A program made the translations under genes and the position numbers. A stretch of DNA of 64,000 bases from NCBI GenBank assembly GCA_004134995.1, contig REGP01000001.1, positions 930,001 through 994,000 of the forward strand, written 5' to 3'. Below are positions 8,330 to 17,348 of the stretch, in pieces; positions within the stretch are counted from its first letter, which is position 1, and each line of letters starts with the position of its first letter. Below the pieces are notes generated by a model. The model ran no database searches. It was given only the letters and a program-made list of their open reading frames with translations, and was not told the DNA's origin. Source of the stretch: Oxalobacteraceae bacterium CAVE-383. GTDB taxonomy: Bacteria > Pseudomonadota > Gammaproteobacteria > Burkholderiales > Burkholderiaceae_D.

Positions 8330-8778
8330 GCGACACCGCCGGTTGCGATCGCATTCAAGACCTGCCTTACCGTAGCCGCGCCGGGTTCGGTGTCCATCAA
8401 ATCCAGCGGGGCTGCATCGCCAAGGGCGTGGTTTGGCATGCGCATCCACTCGATTGCCGAAGCCTCGTTTTCGAATACATCGATCGCCATCCGCGCCACC
8501 GCACCCATTCGATAGATCCGCTCGGTCGCAGCGGAATCGATTTTGGCATGTTTCTTTTGAAGCCGGCTGGCTGTGGATGCGGGGACCTGTACTATGATTT
8601 GGATGCGGGCGTCCGGCACATCGAAATAATAACTGGCCGCTTTCAATATTTCAGCAGGGTAGCCTTCTCGAATCGCATTGACAGCCTTGATGCCTATAAA
8701 GGACTCTTCGGAAACCAGTCGCGCGAACAATTCGGCTTTGTATGGTTTGGCGGCGGCGAGGGATTTTAAGGCTGGCAT
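8326..8778 (-). CDS. Xre/ParS-family antitoxin (DUF2384)
   Basis: A 150-residue antitoxin with an N-terminal HTH-like region and a C-terminal DUF2384 segment (NHALGDAAPLDLMDTEPGAATV), the standard toxin-binding part of RES antitoxins. It is the first gene of the toxin-antitoxin operon and its stop codon overlaps the toxin start. It should both neutralise the RES toxin and repress the promoter; two direct repeats bracket its probable -10 box (8788-8818). GGAG, 8 to 12 bp before the ATG, is the ribosome-binding site. Confidence 0.9.
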   Translation of the reverse strand: MPALKSLAAAKPYKAELFARLVSEESFIGIKAVNAIREGYPAEILKAASYYFDVPDARIQIIVQVPASTASRLQKKHAKIDSAATERIYRMGAVARMAIDVFENEASAIEWMRMPNHALGDAAPLDLMDTEPGAATVRQVLNAIATGGVA

Positions 8779-8787
8779 AGGGAATCT

Positions 8788-8818
8788 CCATTTGGCGTTT
8801 TATAATATACCATTTGGC
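8788..8818 (-). promoter_or_regulatory. RES/Xre operon promoter with two operator repeats
   Basis: CCATTTGGC occurs at 8788-8796 and again at 8810-8818, start to start 22 bp (two helical turns). Each contains the dyad CCA-NN-TGG. On the minus strand TATATTATAA lies between them and TTGCAA lies 16-17 bp upstream of it. One repeat therefore falls in the promoter spacer and the other between the -10 and the ribosome-binding site, suited to autorepression by the antitoxin. Confidence 0.6.
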
Positions 8819-8910
8819 AAAAATTGCAATGTACGGTAAATACTGTCATGCAGAACCGCGAGACGGATCTATCGGTCTACATGCCTTCCCGATTCTTCAA
8901 TCGTCTACAC

Positions 8911-9639
8911 ATGCCATCCATCCCCTTCGACTACGATCCCGCTTCCGATGCACTGTTTCTCGATTTTGACGGAACGCTGGTTGATCTTGCCGCGCGCCCG
9001 GAAGATGTGATCGTACCGCCGCAGTTGATCGAGACATTACGGCAACTGCAGTCGCTTTCGCGAGGGGCATTGGCCATCATCAGCGGACGTCCCTTGGCGC
9101 AGATCGATCATTTTCTGCAGCCTCTGCAATTGCCTGCCGCCGGCACCCATGGCATGGAAAGGCGCAGCGCCGACGGCAAGCTGACAGAGCTGCCGGCCCC
9201 GGATACTGCGCGGCTGCTGGCCCGCCTGAAGCCGCTCGTCGACGACAATCCTGGACTGATGCTGGAACTGAAGCAGGGCGCGGTTGCTCTACATTACCGG
9301 CATGCCCCGCAACTGGAGCGGATTTGCGTACAGGCCATTACCGCGGCCTTGGCGGCGGAACCTGGATTTGCCCTGTTGCGCGGCAAGATGGTGCTGGAAG
9401 CGATGACCGCGGGCGTGGATAAGGGCCGGGCCATTGCCGCTTTCATGGCCGAATTGCCGTTTTCCGGCCGCCGCCCGGTATTCGCCGGGGACGACGTCAC
9501 GGATGAGTCGGGCTTTTCATGGGTGCAATCGGAACAAGGGAAAGGTCTTGGCATCAAGGTAGGCGCGGGCCCCAGCCTGGCGCGCGCCAGGGTGTCCGAT
9601 CCTGCGGATTTGCATGCCGTGCTGTCGAGATTCTTATAG
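8911..9639 (+). CDS. otsB: Trehalose-6-phosphate phosphatase
   Basis: HAD-superfamily phosphatase of about 242 residues from the ATG at 8911 (ATGs at 8824 and 8881 would add poorly conserved residues). The nucleophile motif DFDGTLVDL is near residue 18, ISGRPL follows, GTHGMERR is the typical trehalose-phosphatase stretch, and GDDVTDESGF is HAD motif IV. It dephosphorylates trehalose-6-phosphate to trehalose in the cytosol, the second step of the OtsA-OtsB pathway. It precedes otsA by 10 bp; the pair forms an osmoprotection and stress operon. Confidence 0.93.
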   Translation: MPSIPFDYDPASDALFLDFDGTLVDLAARPEDVIVPPQLIETLRQLQSLSRGALAIISGRPLAQIDHFLQPLQLPAAGTHGMERRSADGKLTELPAPDTARLLARLKPLVDDNPGLMLELKQGAVALHYRHAPQLERICVQAITAALAAEPGFALLRGKMVLEAMTAGVDKGRAIAAFMAELPFSGRRPVFAGDDVTDESGFSWVQSEQGKGLGIKVGAGPSLARARVSDPADLHAVLSRFL

Positions 9640-9649
9640 GAATGCATTC

Positions 9650-11026
9650 ATGTCGCGTCTGGTGGTGGTATCCAATCGACTGTCGGATCCGCGCAAGGCG
9701 GCATCGGGGGGACTGGCTGTCGCCCTGGGCGAAACGCTGAAGAAGACCGGCGGCCTGTGGTTTGGCTGGAGCGGCAACGTGGTCCCGGACGGAACGCCGG
9801 GAGAAGGGGAGTTGAACGTGCAGCAGGCCGGCGCGGTGACCTTGGCCACGCTGGACATGTGCCAGGAAGATCACGATGCCTACTACCTCGGCTATTCGAA
9901 CGGCGTATTGTGGCCGGTATTCCACTACCGGCTCGACCTGGCCCGCTTCGAACAGGGGCATCTGGGCGGCTATCGCCGCGTCAATCATCTGTTCGCCCGC
10001 AAGCTGCTGCCGTTGCTGAGAGAGGACGACCTCATCTGGATCCACGACTATCACCTCATTCCGCTGGCAGCGGAATTACGGGCGATGGGATGCCGCAACC
10101 GCATTGGTTTTTTCCTGCATATTCCGCTGCCGCCGCGGCAATTGCTGGCGGCGATTCCGTCGCATGAATGGCTGATGCGCGCCTTGTTTTCCTATGATCT
10201 GGTCGGGTTCCAGAGCAATGCCGACCTGGAAAATTTTTCAAATTACGTGAAGGCGGAAGCCTCGGCCGAAGCGACTGAAGGAAACCGTTTTCATGCCTTC
10301 AACAGCACGGTGCAGGCAGGCGTATTCCCGATCGGCATCGACGTAAATGATTTTTTGCGGCTCGGCCGCGCCAGGGAAGCGCGCGACGCCTTCGAGCGGA
10401 CGCGCGAAGAATACTCGCGCCGCCGGCTGTTGATTGGCGTGGATCGGCTCGACTATTCAAAGGGGCTGCCGCAGCGGGTGCGCGCCTTCAGGGAACTGCT
10501 GGTGCAATATCCGGAAAACCGCCATAGCGCCACACTGCTGCAGGTGGCTGCGCCCAGCCGCGAGGATATCAATGCCTATGCCGACATCCAGCACGAACTG
10601 GAAAGCCTGTGCGGCGCAATCAATGGCGATTACGGGGATTTCGACTGGGTGCCGATACGCTACATCCACCGCAACATCGCCCGCCGGCGGCTACCGGGCC
10701 TGTACCGCGCCTGCGCCGTTGCACTGATCACGCCATTGCGCGACGGCATGAACCTGGTGGCAAAGGAGTTCATTGCCGCGCAGGATGAAGCCGATCCCGG
10801 CGTGCTGATCCTGTCGCGCTTTGCCGGCGCCGCGGAACAATTGAAAGAAGCGCTGCTGGTTAATCCCTACGACATCCACAGTACGGCGCAAACCATCCAG
10901 CAGGCGTTGCAGATGCCATTGCAAGAACGGCAGCAGCGCCATAGCGCATTATTGGCCAACATCAGCAAGTACGATGTGCACTGGTGGTGCCGTGAATACT
11001 TGTCGGCGTTGAAGGATGTGCATTGA
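9650..11026 (+). CDS. otsA: Trehalose-6-phosphate synthase
   Basis: GT20 glycosyltransferase of about 458 residues from the ATG at 9650; an AGG-containing site overlaps the end of otsB, and the upstream frame to 9614 lies inside otsB. Visible family motifs include [62 protein letters not shown] and [12 protein letters not shown]. It transfers glucose from UDP-glucose to glucose-6-phosphate. The length is normal. It converges on the aldo/keto reductase gene, with only 16 bp between them and no clear terminator. Confidence 0.95.
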   Translation: MSRLVVVSNRLSDPRKAASGGLAVALGETLKKTGGLWFGWSGNVVPDGTPGEGELNVQQAGAVTLATLDMCQEDHDAYYLGYSNGVLWPVFHYRLDLARFEQGHLGGYRRVNHLFARKLLPLLREDDLIWIHDYHLIPLAAELRAMGCRNRIGFFLHIPLPPRQLLAAIPSHEWLMRALFSYDLVGFQSNADLENFSNYVKAEASAEATEGNRFHAFNSTVQAGVFPIGIDVNDFLRLGRAREARDAFERTREEYSRRRLLIGVDRLDYSKGLPQRVRAFRELLVQYPENRHSATLLQVAAPSREDINAYADIQHELESLCGAINGDYGDFDWVPIRYIHRNIARRRLPGLYRACAVALITPLRDGMNLVAKEFIAAQDEADPGVLILSRFAGAAEQLKEALLVNPYDIHSTAQTIQQALQMPLQERQQRHSALLANISKYDVHWWCREYLSALKDVH

Positions 11027-11042
11027 AGGAAGATAGACGCCT

Positions 11043-11915
11043 TCACCGCATTTCAAGCGGCACATCCCGTTGCGGGGGTGGAAATGCCTGATCCAGCTCT
11101 GCCATATCCTGTTCCGTAAGCACAATATCCAGGGCGGCTCGATTGGCGCGGACATGCGCCGGATCGACCGCTTTCGGGATGGCGATCACATTATCCTGCC
11201 GCAACAGCCAGGCGAGGGCGATCTGCGCCGGGCTGACATTCTCTCCATGCCGCACCGCAATTGCCTTCAAGCTGGGATTGCCCAGCAGCAGCCGTTGATC
11301 CTGCGCGCCGGATTCCAGCGGCGAATACGCCATCACCGGCATCGCATGTTCACGACACCACGGCAACAGATTCCATTCGACGCCGCGCCGCATCAGGTTA
11401 TAGAGCACCTGATTGGCCGCAATGGCTTTGCCGCCCGGCAGGCCGGCCAGCTTCTGCATTTGGTTGCGGTCGAAATTGCTGACGCCGAAATCACGTATTT
11501 TTCCCTGCGCCTTCAGGGCTTCGAATGCCTCCAGCGTTTCCGCCAGCGGCACCGAACCGGGCCAGTGCAGCAGATAAAGATCGATGCAGTCCGTGCCGAG
11601 CCGCCGCAGGCTCCGTTCGCAGGCCGCCTGCATGCCGCGCCGGCCGGCATTGTGCGGATAGACTTTGCTGACCAGGAATACCTCGTCGCGGCGGCCGGCG
11701 ATCGCCTCGCCGACGATCTCTTCGGCGCCGCCTTCCGCGTACATCTCCGCGGTATCGATCAAGGACACGCCAAGTTCCATGCCGAGCCGAAGCGCATCGA
11801 CCTCGCGCTTTCTTTGCGCCGGGTTCTCTCCCATATACCAGGTTCCCTGCCCCAATACAGGGATTTTCCTGCCCGAGGGCAGGAGCAGGGTTTTGATTGT
11901 GTGATCAGGGGGCAT
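11043..11915 (-). CDS. Aldo/keto reductase
   Basis: A 290-residue AKR with the catalytic tetrad Asp54, Tyr59 (DTAEMYAEG), Lys84 (VSKVYPHN) and His117 (LLHWPGS). GVSNFD and the C-terminal IPKAVDPAHVRAN phosphate-binding segment are also present. It is a cytosolic NADPH-dependent reductase of carbonyl compounds, close to the YeaE-type (methylglyoxal reductase-like) subfamily. The start ATG is preceded by AAAGGAG. Confidence 0.9.
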   Translation of the reverse strand: MPPDHTIKTLLLPSGRKIPVLGQGTWYMGENPAQRKREVDALRLGMELGVSLIDTAEMYAEGGAEEIVGEAIAGRRDEVFLVSKVYPHNAGRRGMQAACERSLRRLGTDCIDLYLLHWPGSVPLAETLEAFEALKAQGKIRDFGVSNFDRNQMQKLAGLPGGKAIAANQVLYNLMRRGVEWNLLPWCREHAMPVMAYSPLESGAQDQRLLLGNPSLKAIAVRHGENVSPAQIALAWLLRQDNVIAIPKAVDPAHVRANRAALDIVLTEQDMAELDQAFPPPQRDVPLEMR

Positions 11916-11967
11916 GCGGGCTCCTTTGGATGGAATCGGAATATTACGCGCTTAAGCGCTCCGCATG

Positions 11968-11999
11968 CAAAACGCCAGCCGATGCGGGCTGGCGTTTTG
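11968..11999 (-). terminator. Terminator of the small upstream gene
   Basis: CAAAACGCCAGCC / GGCTGGCGTTTTG inverted repeat with a 6-nt loop between the aldo/keto reductase start and the stop of the 92-residue gene at 12028. On the minus strand it follows that gene. Confidence 0.75.
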
Positions 12000-12027
12000 T
12001 GGGGACGTTCTTTCGCTGAAAGATGAA

Positions 12028-12306
12028 TTATTCAGGCGCCACGCAAACGCCTAAAAGGCGAATGGCGATTTGGCCGAGGAGATCCTTGTCATACATCCGG
12101 CCTGCGATGTCTGTCTGCCAATGGCCTTCTTTGTCGACAGTGAAAAGGAGTGCGCCGGCGTAAGTGCCGGATTGGGCGGTAGCGAGTGCTTTTTTTAGCT
12201 TGGAGACGATTTCGCGGCTGGTGGCGTTGAGGGGTTTGGTTATTACGGGGGATAAGTGGGAAACGGGGGCTTTGCGACGTGCAGGAGAGGGTGGGGACGA
12301 ATGCAT
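12028..12306 (-). CDS. Small protein of unknown function (92 residues)
   Basis: I do not recognise a family. The N-terminal 20 residues are Ser/Pro/Arg-rich (MHSSPPSPARRKAPVSHLSP). The rest (KPLNATSREIVSKLKKALATAQSGTYAGALLFTVDKEGHWQTDIAGRM and on) looks like a compact alpha/beta domain with no membrane segment. A clear hairpin terminator follows, which supports it being a real gene. It lies at the left edge of the AT-richer accessory block but its codon use is nearer to that of the flanking genes. Confidence 0.6.
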   Translation of the reverse strand: MHSSPPSPARRKAPVSHLSPVITKPLNATSREIVSKLKKALATAQSGTYAGALLFTVDKEGHWQTDIAGRMYDKDLLGQIAIRLLGVCVAPE

Positions 12307-12502
12307 TTAGACTCCGACTAGATTGACTAGAGTGTGTTCAGCACCGAAGGAAATTGTAGGGGTGGAGTGCGGTTGGGATCAATGTTCTTTGGTGAATACT
12401 GTCATTGATTAAAGCGGAGTAATGGCAAGCACATGAAGTAAGGTTATGCTTCTTACTTAAAATTCGGCAAGGTGAATAGCCTGCGTCAAAAGGGGAGGAG
12501 AT

Positions 12503-13663
12503 ATGAAGGAAAAGGACCTGCTTAGTTCATCAAATGAAAGAATGAACCCTGGCATCAGTATAAATAGCGCCTCTCCCGTAGACGGGACTCTAACGGCCCG
12601 CCATCTAGGAGTCCCCGAATCTGCAAAAAAGGCTCTGCTCGGACAGGACTTCGCACTAGTCGATTCGATCAGGAAGAGTATGAAAAGGATAGATGCCTTC
12701 AACGAAATCTGGGGAAACCAGCGAATACTGCGCGACTCGCTCGGGTTTTCGAGACTTTATGATGCTCAGAAATCAATCTCCAATAGTTTTACCCATCTGA
12801 AATTTCCCATGTGGGAATCATGGCGCAATGAATCGACGCGATTCAAGGATATGTTTGGATCGATGTCAAAATTGGCTGAGCAAGCAAAGCTAATAAATCA
12901 TTTCTCTGGATTTGTGCCTGCATTACATATACCGAATTTCACTGGTCCAGATTTCAGTTTTCTTTCAGACCAGGCCAAACTAGGTTTCCTCGATTCCTTC
13001 AACGAAAAACTATCGATCAGCAAGATGTTGGGAGATCGCTTCATTGATATTGCGTCTCTCCGAGATAAAAAATATCGAGAGATTCTAGACTCTATTTCGG
13101 GCGATACGAAAAACACATTGTCGACCTCTGCCTATGCGGACTTACTCGAAGAATTGAATAGTCGTATGCCAGCTGAGGCCCTGAAAAAAGTACAAACGGC
13201 CCCCGTGAATCCAGAACTGGTTAAACACACTGATCAAGAAGTCCAATCGTACAGAAAAGAACTGTCATCAAAGCTATCGGCAATTCCTACCTCAGTCCTT
13301 TTGCTGTGGCTATCGGTAATGCTACATTTTTTTAGTGTAATCGCGAGTTGGGATGATATGCGGCAAAGCCTCGTAGATATCAACTCCAGAATTCCACAAA
13401 CAGAATCACTGAAGAGCACTAGAGAGCTAATTCGGAAGGAGCTCGCGGGAAAGCCAGGCGACGTCAGGATTGTCAAAGGAAAGAATGTTTTCTTGCGAGA
13501 AAAACCGAGCATGAAATCAGAAGGTATCATTCCTTTGCGGAAATATGCGCCGGTACTGGTGATTCACAAAGTAGATCGGAACTGGTTTCTCGTTTCGTAC
13601 GAGCACGAAGGATATACGATCGATGGATACGTCTCGACTAAATTTCTCCGAGACGTCAAATGA
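12503..13663 (+). CDS. Membrane protein with C-terminal SH3-like domain, unknown function
   Basis: A 386-residue protein. Residues 1 to about 260 are polar and probably helical, with no family that I recognise. A hydrophobic segment at about 265-287 (IPTSVLLLWLSVMLHFFSVIA) could span the membrane. The last 65 residues (VRIVKGKNVFLREKPSMKSEGIIPL to GYTIDGYVSTKFL) fit a bacterial SH3-like domain. Base composition is much more AT-rich than that of the housekeeping neighbours. A very strong GGGGAGGAG site precedes the ATG. It is 35 bp upstream of, and probably cotranscribed with, the nuclease-NTPase gene. A sensor or effector role in a defence module is inference only. Confidence 0.75.
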   Translation: MKEKDLLSSSNERMNPGISINSASPVDGTLTARHLGVPESAKKALLGQDFALVDSIRKSMKRIDAFNEIWGNQRILRDSLGFSRLYDAQKSISNSFTHLKFPMWESWRNESTRFKDMFGSMSKLAEQAKLINHFSGFVPALHIPNFTGPDFSFLSDQAKLGFLDSFNEKLSISKMLGDRFIDIASLRDKKYREILDSISGDTKNTLSTSAYADLLEELNSRMPAEALKKVQTAPVNPELVKHTDQEVQSYRKELSSKLSAIPTSVLLLWLSVMLHFFSVIASWDDMRQSLVDINSRIPQTESLKSTRELIRKELAGKPGDVRIVKGKNVFLREKPSMKSEGIIPLRKYAPVLVIHKVDRNWFLVSYEHEGYTIDGYVSTKFLRDVK

Positions 13664-13698
13664 TCGAGGCGTTATTGATAACCAGAAAGAATTAAAAA

Positions 13699-16065
13699 AT
13701 GGGTTACGACTTCACAACTCTTTCTCCGACAGACTTCGAAGAATTGATTGCAGATTTGCTTTCAGCGGAGTGGGGCACTCAGCTTGAGATTTACACCGAA
13801 GGGCGAGATAGAGGCATTGATCTGCTGTACACCAGAAAAATTGGTGTAGATACGAAAGCGATCATCCAATGTAAGCGCTACGGACCGAAACAAAGAAGTC
13901 AATTGCTAACCGCGGTCAAGTTGGAAATTAAAAAACTAGATCGGTTGCTCCCGCAGCGCTATGTTCTAGCTACCTCCGTAGCCCTTACTAACCCCAATAA
14001 AGACGCAATTGTTGATGCGCTCAAGCCGTATTGCCTAGGTACACAAGATATCTATGGCGCCAATGAGATTAATGCGCTATTGCGAAAACACAAGCACATC
14101 GAGAGAGCTCACTTCAAGCTATGGATTTCTAGTACCGCTATTTTAGAGCGAGTCCTGCATGCTGGCATTTTCGAAGTCACGGGTGCCAATGTCGACTATG
14201 CTATAAGAGAAATCAAGAAACTTGTGCCTCATGATGGGCTTAACCGAGCGCTGGTAGTACTGAAGGAAAATAATCATGTACTCATAGTAGGTAATCCTGG
14301 AATCGGGAAGACAACGGTGGCGCGTATGCTGCTATGCCACCTGCTCAAAGATGAATATGAGCCAATCTGGATTACAAATAACATTAGCGAGGCGTGGGAG
14401 GTCATAGGGAGGGCGGAGCAAGAGAAGCGGAAAACAGTTCTGATTTACGATGACTTCCTTGGTCAACTGGTTTTTTCATCGCCGAGATTTGCCAAGAATG
14501 AAGATTCCTCACTATTCACATTGCTCGACAAGGTGTCGGAGTCGCAATACTTAAAATTGATCCTCACTTCCCGTGAATACATTCTCGAGGACGCCAAACG
14601 CGTGCATGGCGTGTTCTCTACGAACGCTGACAGCCTAGTGAAAGCTACGATCAGCTTGGCGGATTACACTGAGGCCGCGAGAAGCAAGGTGCTGTTCAAT
14701 CATTTGTACTTCTCCGATCTCTCTAATGAACGATTAATCAAAATCTTGGAAACCAAGGTTTATGCCAAGATCGTTCGACATGCAAATTTCAATCCTCGCG
14801 TGGTAGAGACAATCGCTAAAGCAGCAAATAGTAAGCATCTCGACGACGATGAATACATTCGCTTCATTGAGCATGAATTTGATAATCCAGCCAAGCTATG
14901 GCGGTATCCTTTTGATCACGAAATTGATCAAATCGGCCGACAAATACTGATTGCAGTGGCAAGCTTTGATCGAGATCCCTTGTCCAACGAAATTCGCGCA
15001 ATCATATTAGCAATGAATTCCGGCGAGTCGTCGGAGGTGCTTAATAGCCTATTTGATAGATCACTCAAACAACTTGTTGGAAACTTCCTGAACTCGGAAT
15101 ATTTACCGTCGGCAGGAAGTCGAGAATGCCGTCAGCATACTACCCTCAGGTTCCAGAATCCGTCCGTACGAGAGTTCGTAAATGAGAAAATCTTGGCAGA
15201 CCCGGAGTGGGTTCTCAAGATCGCTCGAAGCATCCAATCGTTTGATCAAATAGAAACTATGATCGACTTAGCGGAGGGCATTGGTAGTCCGATTTACCAT
15301 CAAGACATCTGGTCAGTGCTAGGCGCCGCTGCAAGAAGGGTCCAGATGACTAAGCATATGTATGTTATGAATTGTTCAGACACTCACAGCTTTCTTGGCC
15401 CGTATAAAGCCGTGTTTAGCCATGACTATCACTTAGATAAGATTCTGGCTAGACGGCTTCGAATCGAAGGGAACTTGTATCCCGAAAGCCAAGGATTTTT
15501 GGACCTAAAGTCGGCGTTACTGAAAACTGATATTTGGTTTGAAATATTTACCGCAATTCAGACCGATGCAGAAGCAATGTCGGGCATTTCTGATTCTGTG
15601 AAGTGTTTCACGTCCCGCTTTGGCAAAAACGACGGATTCCTCACGCAAATGCGCACAGTGATGCGGACGGCTGTTATTCGCATCTTGGAAAAAAATATTC
15701 CAACGTACGTGACTGAAATTTCCGAGTTGCTTGAGTTGTGCGAGCCACTGGAATTGACAACTCTCGAACTACTTACAATTAGGCATGCAATCCAAAGATG
15801 CGTAAACGAGCAAACTAGTTCCAGGTCGCCAGAGACTTACTATTTAGACGAGGATTTGAGCGCTCTGCGATCACTCTCAAGTAAACTTGATATCGATTTG
15901 GAAGATATTGAAAGCGATCTTGGCAATTTTATCGAAGCGGTGGAAGCAAACTCAGGTGATCCTGAATACGAGGCCAGCACGGCGCCTAGTTCATATCGTT
16001 TGGAAAAGGAAAATTCTTTAGATATTGATCAAATGTTCCAAGGCCTTCGAGATCGAATACCCTAA
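13699..16065 (+). CDS. Mrr-like restriction endonuclease fused to a STAND-type NTPase
   Basis: A 788-residue multidomain protein. Residues 1 to about 130 form an Mrr-type (PD-(D/E)xK superfamily) nuclease: LSPTDFEELIADLL, then GRDRGIDLLY with Asp41, and QCKRYG with Gln57 and Lys59 (the QxK variant). Residues about 170-450 are a P-loop NTPase: Walker A GNPGIGKT at 198-205 and Walker B TVLIYDDF at 246-253, followed by a TSREY sensor-like motif near residue 294. The layout matches nSTAND-type proteins found in prokaryotic immunity. The C-terminal 330 residues are helical, probably the recognition part. Composition is AT-rich relative to the neighbours, suggesting horizontal acquisition. The weak ribosome-binding site and the short gap suggest cotranscription with 12503-13663. 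Confidence 0.88.
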   Translation: MGYDFTTLSPTDFEELIADLLSAEWGTQLEIYTEGRDRGIDLLYTRKIGVDTKAIIQCKRYGPKQRSQLLTAVKLEIKKLDRLLPQRYVLATSVALTNPNKDAIVDALKPYCLGTQDIYGANEINALLRKHKHIERAHFKLWISSTAILERVLHAGIFEVTGANVDYAIREIKKLVPHDGLNRALVVLKENNHVLIVGNPGIGKTTVARMLLCHLLKDEYEPIWITNNISEAWEVIGRAEQEKRKTVLIYDDFLGQLVFSSPRFAKNEDSSLFTLLDKVSESQYLKLILTSREYILEDAKRVHGVFSTNADSLVKATISLADYTEAARSKVLFNHLYFSDLSNERLIKILETKVYAKIVRHANFNPRVVETIAKAANSKHLDDDEYIRFIEHEFDNPAKLWRYPFDHEIDQIGRQILIAVASFDRDPLSNEIRAIILAMNSGESSEVLNSLFDRSLKQLVGNFLNSEYLPSAGSRECRQHTTLRFQNPSVREFVNEKILADPEWVLKIARSIQSFDQIETMIDLAEGIGSPIYHQDIWSVLGAAARRVQMTKHMYVMNCSDTHSFLGPYKAVFSHDYHLDKILARRLRIEGNLYPESQGFLDLKSALLKTDIWFEIFTAIQTDAEAMSGISDSVKCFTSRFGKNDGFLTQMRTVMRTAVIRILEKNIPTYVTEISELLELCEPLELTTLELLTIRHAIQRCVNEQTSSRSPETYYLDEDLSALRSLSSKLDIDLEDIESDLGNFIEAVEANSGDPEYEASTAPSSYRLEKENSLDIDQMFQGLRDRIP

Positions 16066-16214
16066 ATCGGAGATTTAGTCACTCCATGTCTCTCAAATGA
16101 GCGATTCCAAGATGACATCCAAACTGAAGCCGAGGTAGCGCTTCTCCGACTTGCCAAGTGCTACAAATACAGTTCGAAGACACACATAAGAACATCGTTT
16201 TCAGGGGACGCGGG

Positions 16215-17162
16215 ATGAATGATAAAAAACGGCACCATTTTGTGCCAAAGGCGTATCTCAAGGCTTTCACGAACGGCAAGGGAAGGGTGCACGTCTATCG
16301 AAAGGACGAACCTGGAACGGTATTAACTGTGAGTCCGGATGGCACTGGATTCGAGCGTTATTACTATTCGCAGCCTACTCCTGAGGAAGGAACTGACCAC
16401 AACAGATTAGAGGACATGTTTTCAGGCATCGAGGGAAAATGGCCGCAGATAGTCGAGCGTATTGGAAAAGGGGAAAATGTAAACGATGTGTTGCCGGAGA
16501 TATTCGAGTTCATCATCTTGCAACGTGTCCGTGTGCCAGCAAGTCGAGATGCAACGGAGGCGAGACTACGCGGCCAAGTGAAGAGCGTATTCCGAGACCT
16601 ATTGGCTAAAGGCTTTCTTCCACCGCCACCAGCATCATTGCGTGGCCGTCTGGATGACGTTGTGGTTTCGATTGACCCACACAAATCAATTCACGGGATG
16701 GTAGAGGACATACAGGCCGCCAAAGCTGTGTTTGAACGCATTGGGTTAAGTGCAGTTCGCAATAACACCAGCATCCCATTTCTGACGAGCGATAACCCTG
16801 TGACTTGGTTTGACCCGTCCAAACCATCCGAGGATATTGAGCCATACGGCATCAGCAAGCGTGACCCTGTCTTGTTGCTCTTTCCTATCAGCCCATCTCT
16901 TTTGATTCTGGGGGCAACGGATTACATGAATATATTTGCAAGGCACGGGCTCCAACATTCCGAGACCAGAGAGATCAACTGGGTTAAACAAATCAACGAG
17001 CAAATCTGCCGTTTTGCATATAAAGCGGTGTATGCCTCTGCTCTTGGGCAGGAGGAAATGATTGTTCGTCATGCAGGGAAATCACCTGTGTGGGAACAGA
17101 CCGGCGCAAAAGGGAAGCTGGTTTTTGGCGAGAGGTCCACCAAACTGAAGTGGCAAAAGTAG
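16215..17162 (+). CDS. DUF4238 domain protein
   Basis: About 315 residues from the ATG at 16215, which follows an AGGGGA site; the earlier ATG at 16158 adds 19 residues without family character. The N-terminus KKRHHFVPKAYLKAF is the signature of DUF4238 (HH-VP--YL--F), and ITSDNPVTWFDPSK-like and FPISPSLLILG segments recur in the family. Function is unknown. It follows the nuclease-NTPase by 150 bp on the same strand and shares its AT-rich composition, so it may belong to the same module or be an independent cargo gene. Confidence 0.85.
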   Translation: MNDKKRHHFVPKAYLKAFTNGKGRVHVYRKDEPGTVLTVSPDGTGFERYYYSQPTPEEGTDHNRLEDMFSGIEGKWPQIVERIGKGENVNDVLPEIFEFIILQRVRVPASRDATEARLRGQVKSVFRDLLAKGFLPPPPASLRGRLDDVVVSIDPHKSIHGMVEDIQAAKAVFERIGLSAVRNNTSIPFLTSDNPVTWFDPSKPSEDIEPYGISKRDPVLLLFPISPSLLILGATDYMNIFARHGLQHSETREINWVKQINEQICRFAYKAVYASALGQEEMIVRHAGKSPVWEQTGAKGKLVFGERSTKLKWQK

Positions 17163-17229
17163 TTGTCTAAACACCTCAAGGCACGTATGACGTAAAGATC
17201 TTTCTTATTGGTTGGGGAGTCTCATTAAT

Positions 17230-17244
17230 TTTACATAATGTAAA
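17230..17244. repeat. 15-bp palindrome after the DUF4238 gene
   Basis: Symmetrical TTTACAT-A-ATGTAAA in an AT-rich stretch between the accessory block and the sigma-factor operon. It could be a regulator site; no function is shown. Confidence 0.35.
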
Positions 17245-17288
17245 TTATGCGAAATTAAGCATGCATGCAAAAATATTTACCTGTCTGA

Positions 17289-17316
17289 GGAATAAGCGCC
17301 CATCCTGTTCGTCTTA
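17289..17316 (+). promoter_or_regulatory. ECF-type promoter of the sigma-factor operon
   Basis: GGAAT (17289-17293), 16 bp, then CGTCT (17310-17314). This matches the promoter form used by many ECF sigma factors (GGAAT-N16/17-CGTCT), so the sigma factor probably drives its own operon. Transcription would begin near 17322, which places the ATG at 17319 too far upstream and supports 17349 as the start of the sigma gene. Confidence 0.7.
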
Positions 17317-17348
17317 CTGTGCACAAACGACATGACCAACCCATATCC

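Noticed and set aside
8095..8769. 224-residue plus-strand frame opposite the toxin-antitoxin genes
   Set aside because: No motifs; both minus-strand genes are well supported.
12307..17318. Search for attachment sites, tRNA or integrase at the edges of the AT-rich block
   Set aside because: No direct repeats, tRNA gene or recombinase could be seen at either edge by eye; mobility is therefore unproven.
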